A program made the position numbers and the translations under genes. A DNA stretch of 64,000 bases from Eutrophosalina sp902522775 (GTDB lineage: Bacteria > Bacteroidota > Bacteroidia > Flavobacteriales > Flavobacteriaceae). The DNA is taken from contig CABYWQ010000001.1 of the NCBI GenBank assembly GCA_902522775.1, forward strand, positions 248,001-312,000, in the 5' to 3' direction. Below are positions 63,640 to 64,000 of this stretch, in pieces; positions within the stretch are counted from its first letter, which is position 1; every line of letters starts with the position of its first letter. Below the pieces are notes generated by a model. It saw only the letters and a program-made list of their open reading frames with translations, did not search any database and was not told where the DNA came from.

Positions 63640-64000
63640 TTATTTATATCCAAAGAGTTTTTTTTCTTTTATTAGTTTAGAAATAGTTTTTGGAAGCTTG
63701 TTTTCCCAACCATTTTTTTTATTTTGAATATCCAATAAAACTTGCTTAGAAAATATATTTAATAGCTTTTTGTCATAATCAACAATATCTTTAATCTTAT
63801 TATTGTCTTTGAAGAAATTGTAAAGATTTTTCATGTTATCGTTAACTTGGAGATTGTTGCTATTTATTAATTTTTTATCTTTTAGCATTGGATATAAATA
63901 TATTTCAATTTCTTTTTTAAATAATTTTCCAAAAGCTTCCATTACACCACCAGTCAATAATGAGTAGTACTTCTCATCAAAAACTTTAATTAGGTTATCA
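63640..64000 (-). CDS. C-terminal part of an unassigned protein, N-terminus outside window
   Basis: The minus frame is open to the window edge and stops at 63640, giving 120 residues. It starts mid-protein with KVFDEKYYSLLTGGVMEAFGKLFKKEIEIYLYPM, followed by a Lys/Asn-rich helical C-terminus (KNGWENKLPKTISKLIKEKK). The TGG-VMEAFG and IYLYP motifs look like a conserved flavobacterial family whose function I cannot name with confidence. It is convergent with bcp, one base away. Confidence 0.6.
   Translation of the reverse strand, partial: DNLIKVFDEKYYSLLTGGVMEAFGKLFKKEIEIYLYPMLKDKKLINSNNLQVNDNMKNLYNFFKDNNKIKDIVDYDKKLLNIFSKQVLLDIQNKKNGWENKLPKTISKLIKEKKLFGYK

Noticed and set aside
1..64000. CRISPR array
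   Set aside because: No series of direct repeats with regular spacers was seen. The repeated leader DNA at 3373-6602 is irregularly spaced and within genes.
1..64000. Insertion sequences or integrase-bounded islands
   Set aside because: No transposase or integrase gene is visible, and no duplicated tRNA end was seen near either tRNA.

Overview
The window reads as a chromosome segment of an AT-rich marine flavobacterium (Bacteroidota, Flavobacteriaceae-like). The reasons are the two SusC/SusD pairs, lipoproteins with acidic residues after the lipid-bearing cysteine, DUF6428-like and DUF6090-like proteins, bacillithiol synthesis (BshA), few Shine-Dalgarno sequences, several TTG starts and low G+C throughout. 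No species can be named from the sequence alone.

Layout. (1) 1-3370: the 5' part of a large single-chain restriction-modification enzyme on the minus strand. A small frameshifted ORF lies upstream of it, followed by a 430-base gap with unusually dense RNA-like secondary structure. (2) 3373-6602: a minus-strand run of small secreted or membrane proteins. Most share a nearly identical signal-peptide coding sequence, which also occurs as a truncated relic and as an orphan 19-codon ORF. (3) 6688-6793: terminator and tRNA-Arg(TCT). (4) 6876-29937: a polysaccharide utilisation locus for xylan, probably sulfated xylan. It holds two S1 sulfatases, SusC/SusD, GH43, xylulokinase, xylose isomerase, a sodium/sugar symporter, three GH10 enzymes and a LacI regulator, followed by sugar-oxidising enzymes (Gfo/Idh, GMC oxidoreductase with its gluconate-dehydrogenase-type small subunit). 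(5) 29978-30099: terminator and tRNA-Ser(GCT). (6) 30148-56714: mostly housekeeping genes: AI-2E-type permease, RsmE, TsaD, TamB, an MFS/Gfo-Idh sugar module, PfkA, GAPDH, a BadF-type kinase, RidA, LptD, N-acetylmuramoyl-L-alanine amidase, an MCE protein, Fe-S oxidoreductases, a NagZ-like GH3/beta-lactamase-fold fusion broken by a poly-A frameshift, BshA and a penicillin-acylase-family enzyme. (7) 56729-61319: a second SusC/SusD pair with a strong terminator. (8) 61460-64000: DUF488-like protein, secreted nuclease, endonuclease III-like glycosylase, peroxiredoxin, and the C-terminal part of an unassigned gene.

How the genes work together. In the xylan locus the GH10 enzymes would cut the backbone and sulfatases would remove sulfate esters. 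SusC/SusD would import oligosaccharides, GH43 would release xylose, the symporter would bring xylose into the cytoplasm, and XylA and XylB would convert it to xylulose 5-phosphate. Palindromic LacI-type sites before susC suggest the LacI protein controls the operon.

The points most worth a second look are: two genes broken at poly-A runs that both need the same -1 shift; the structured RNA-like block at about 3001-3210; the repeated signal-peptide DNA cassette with orphan copies; and two tandem GH10 paralogues with atypical motifs.
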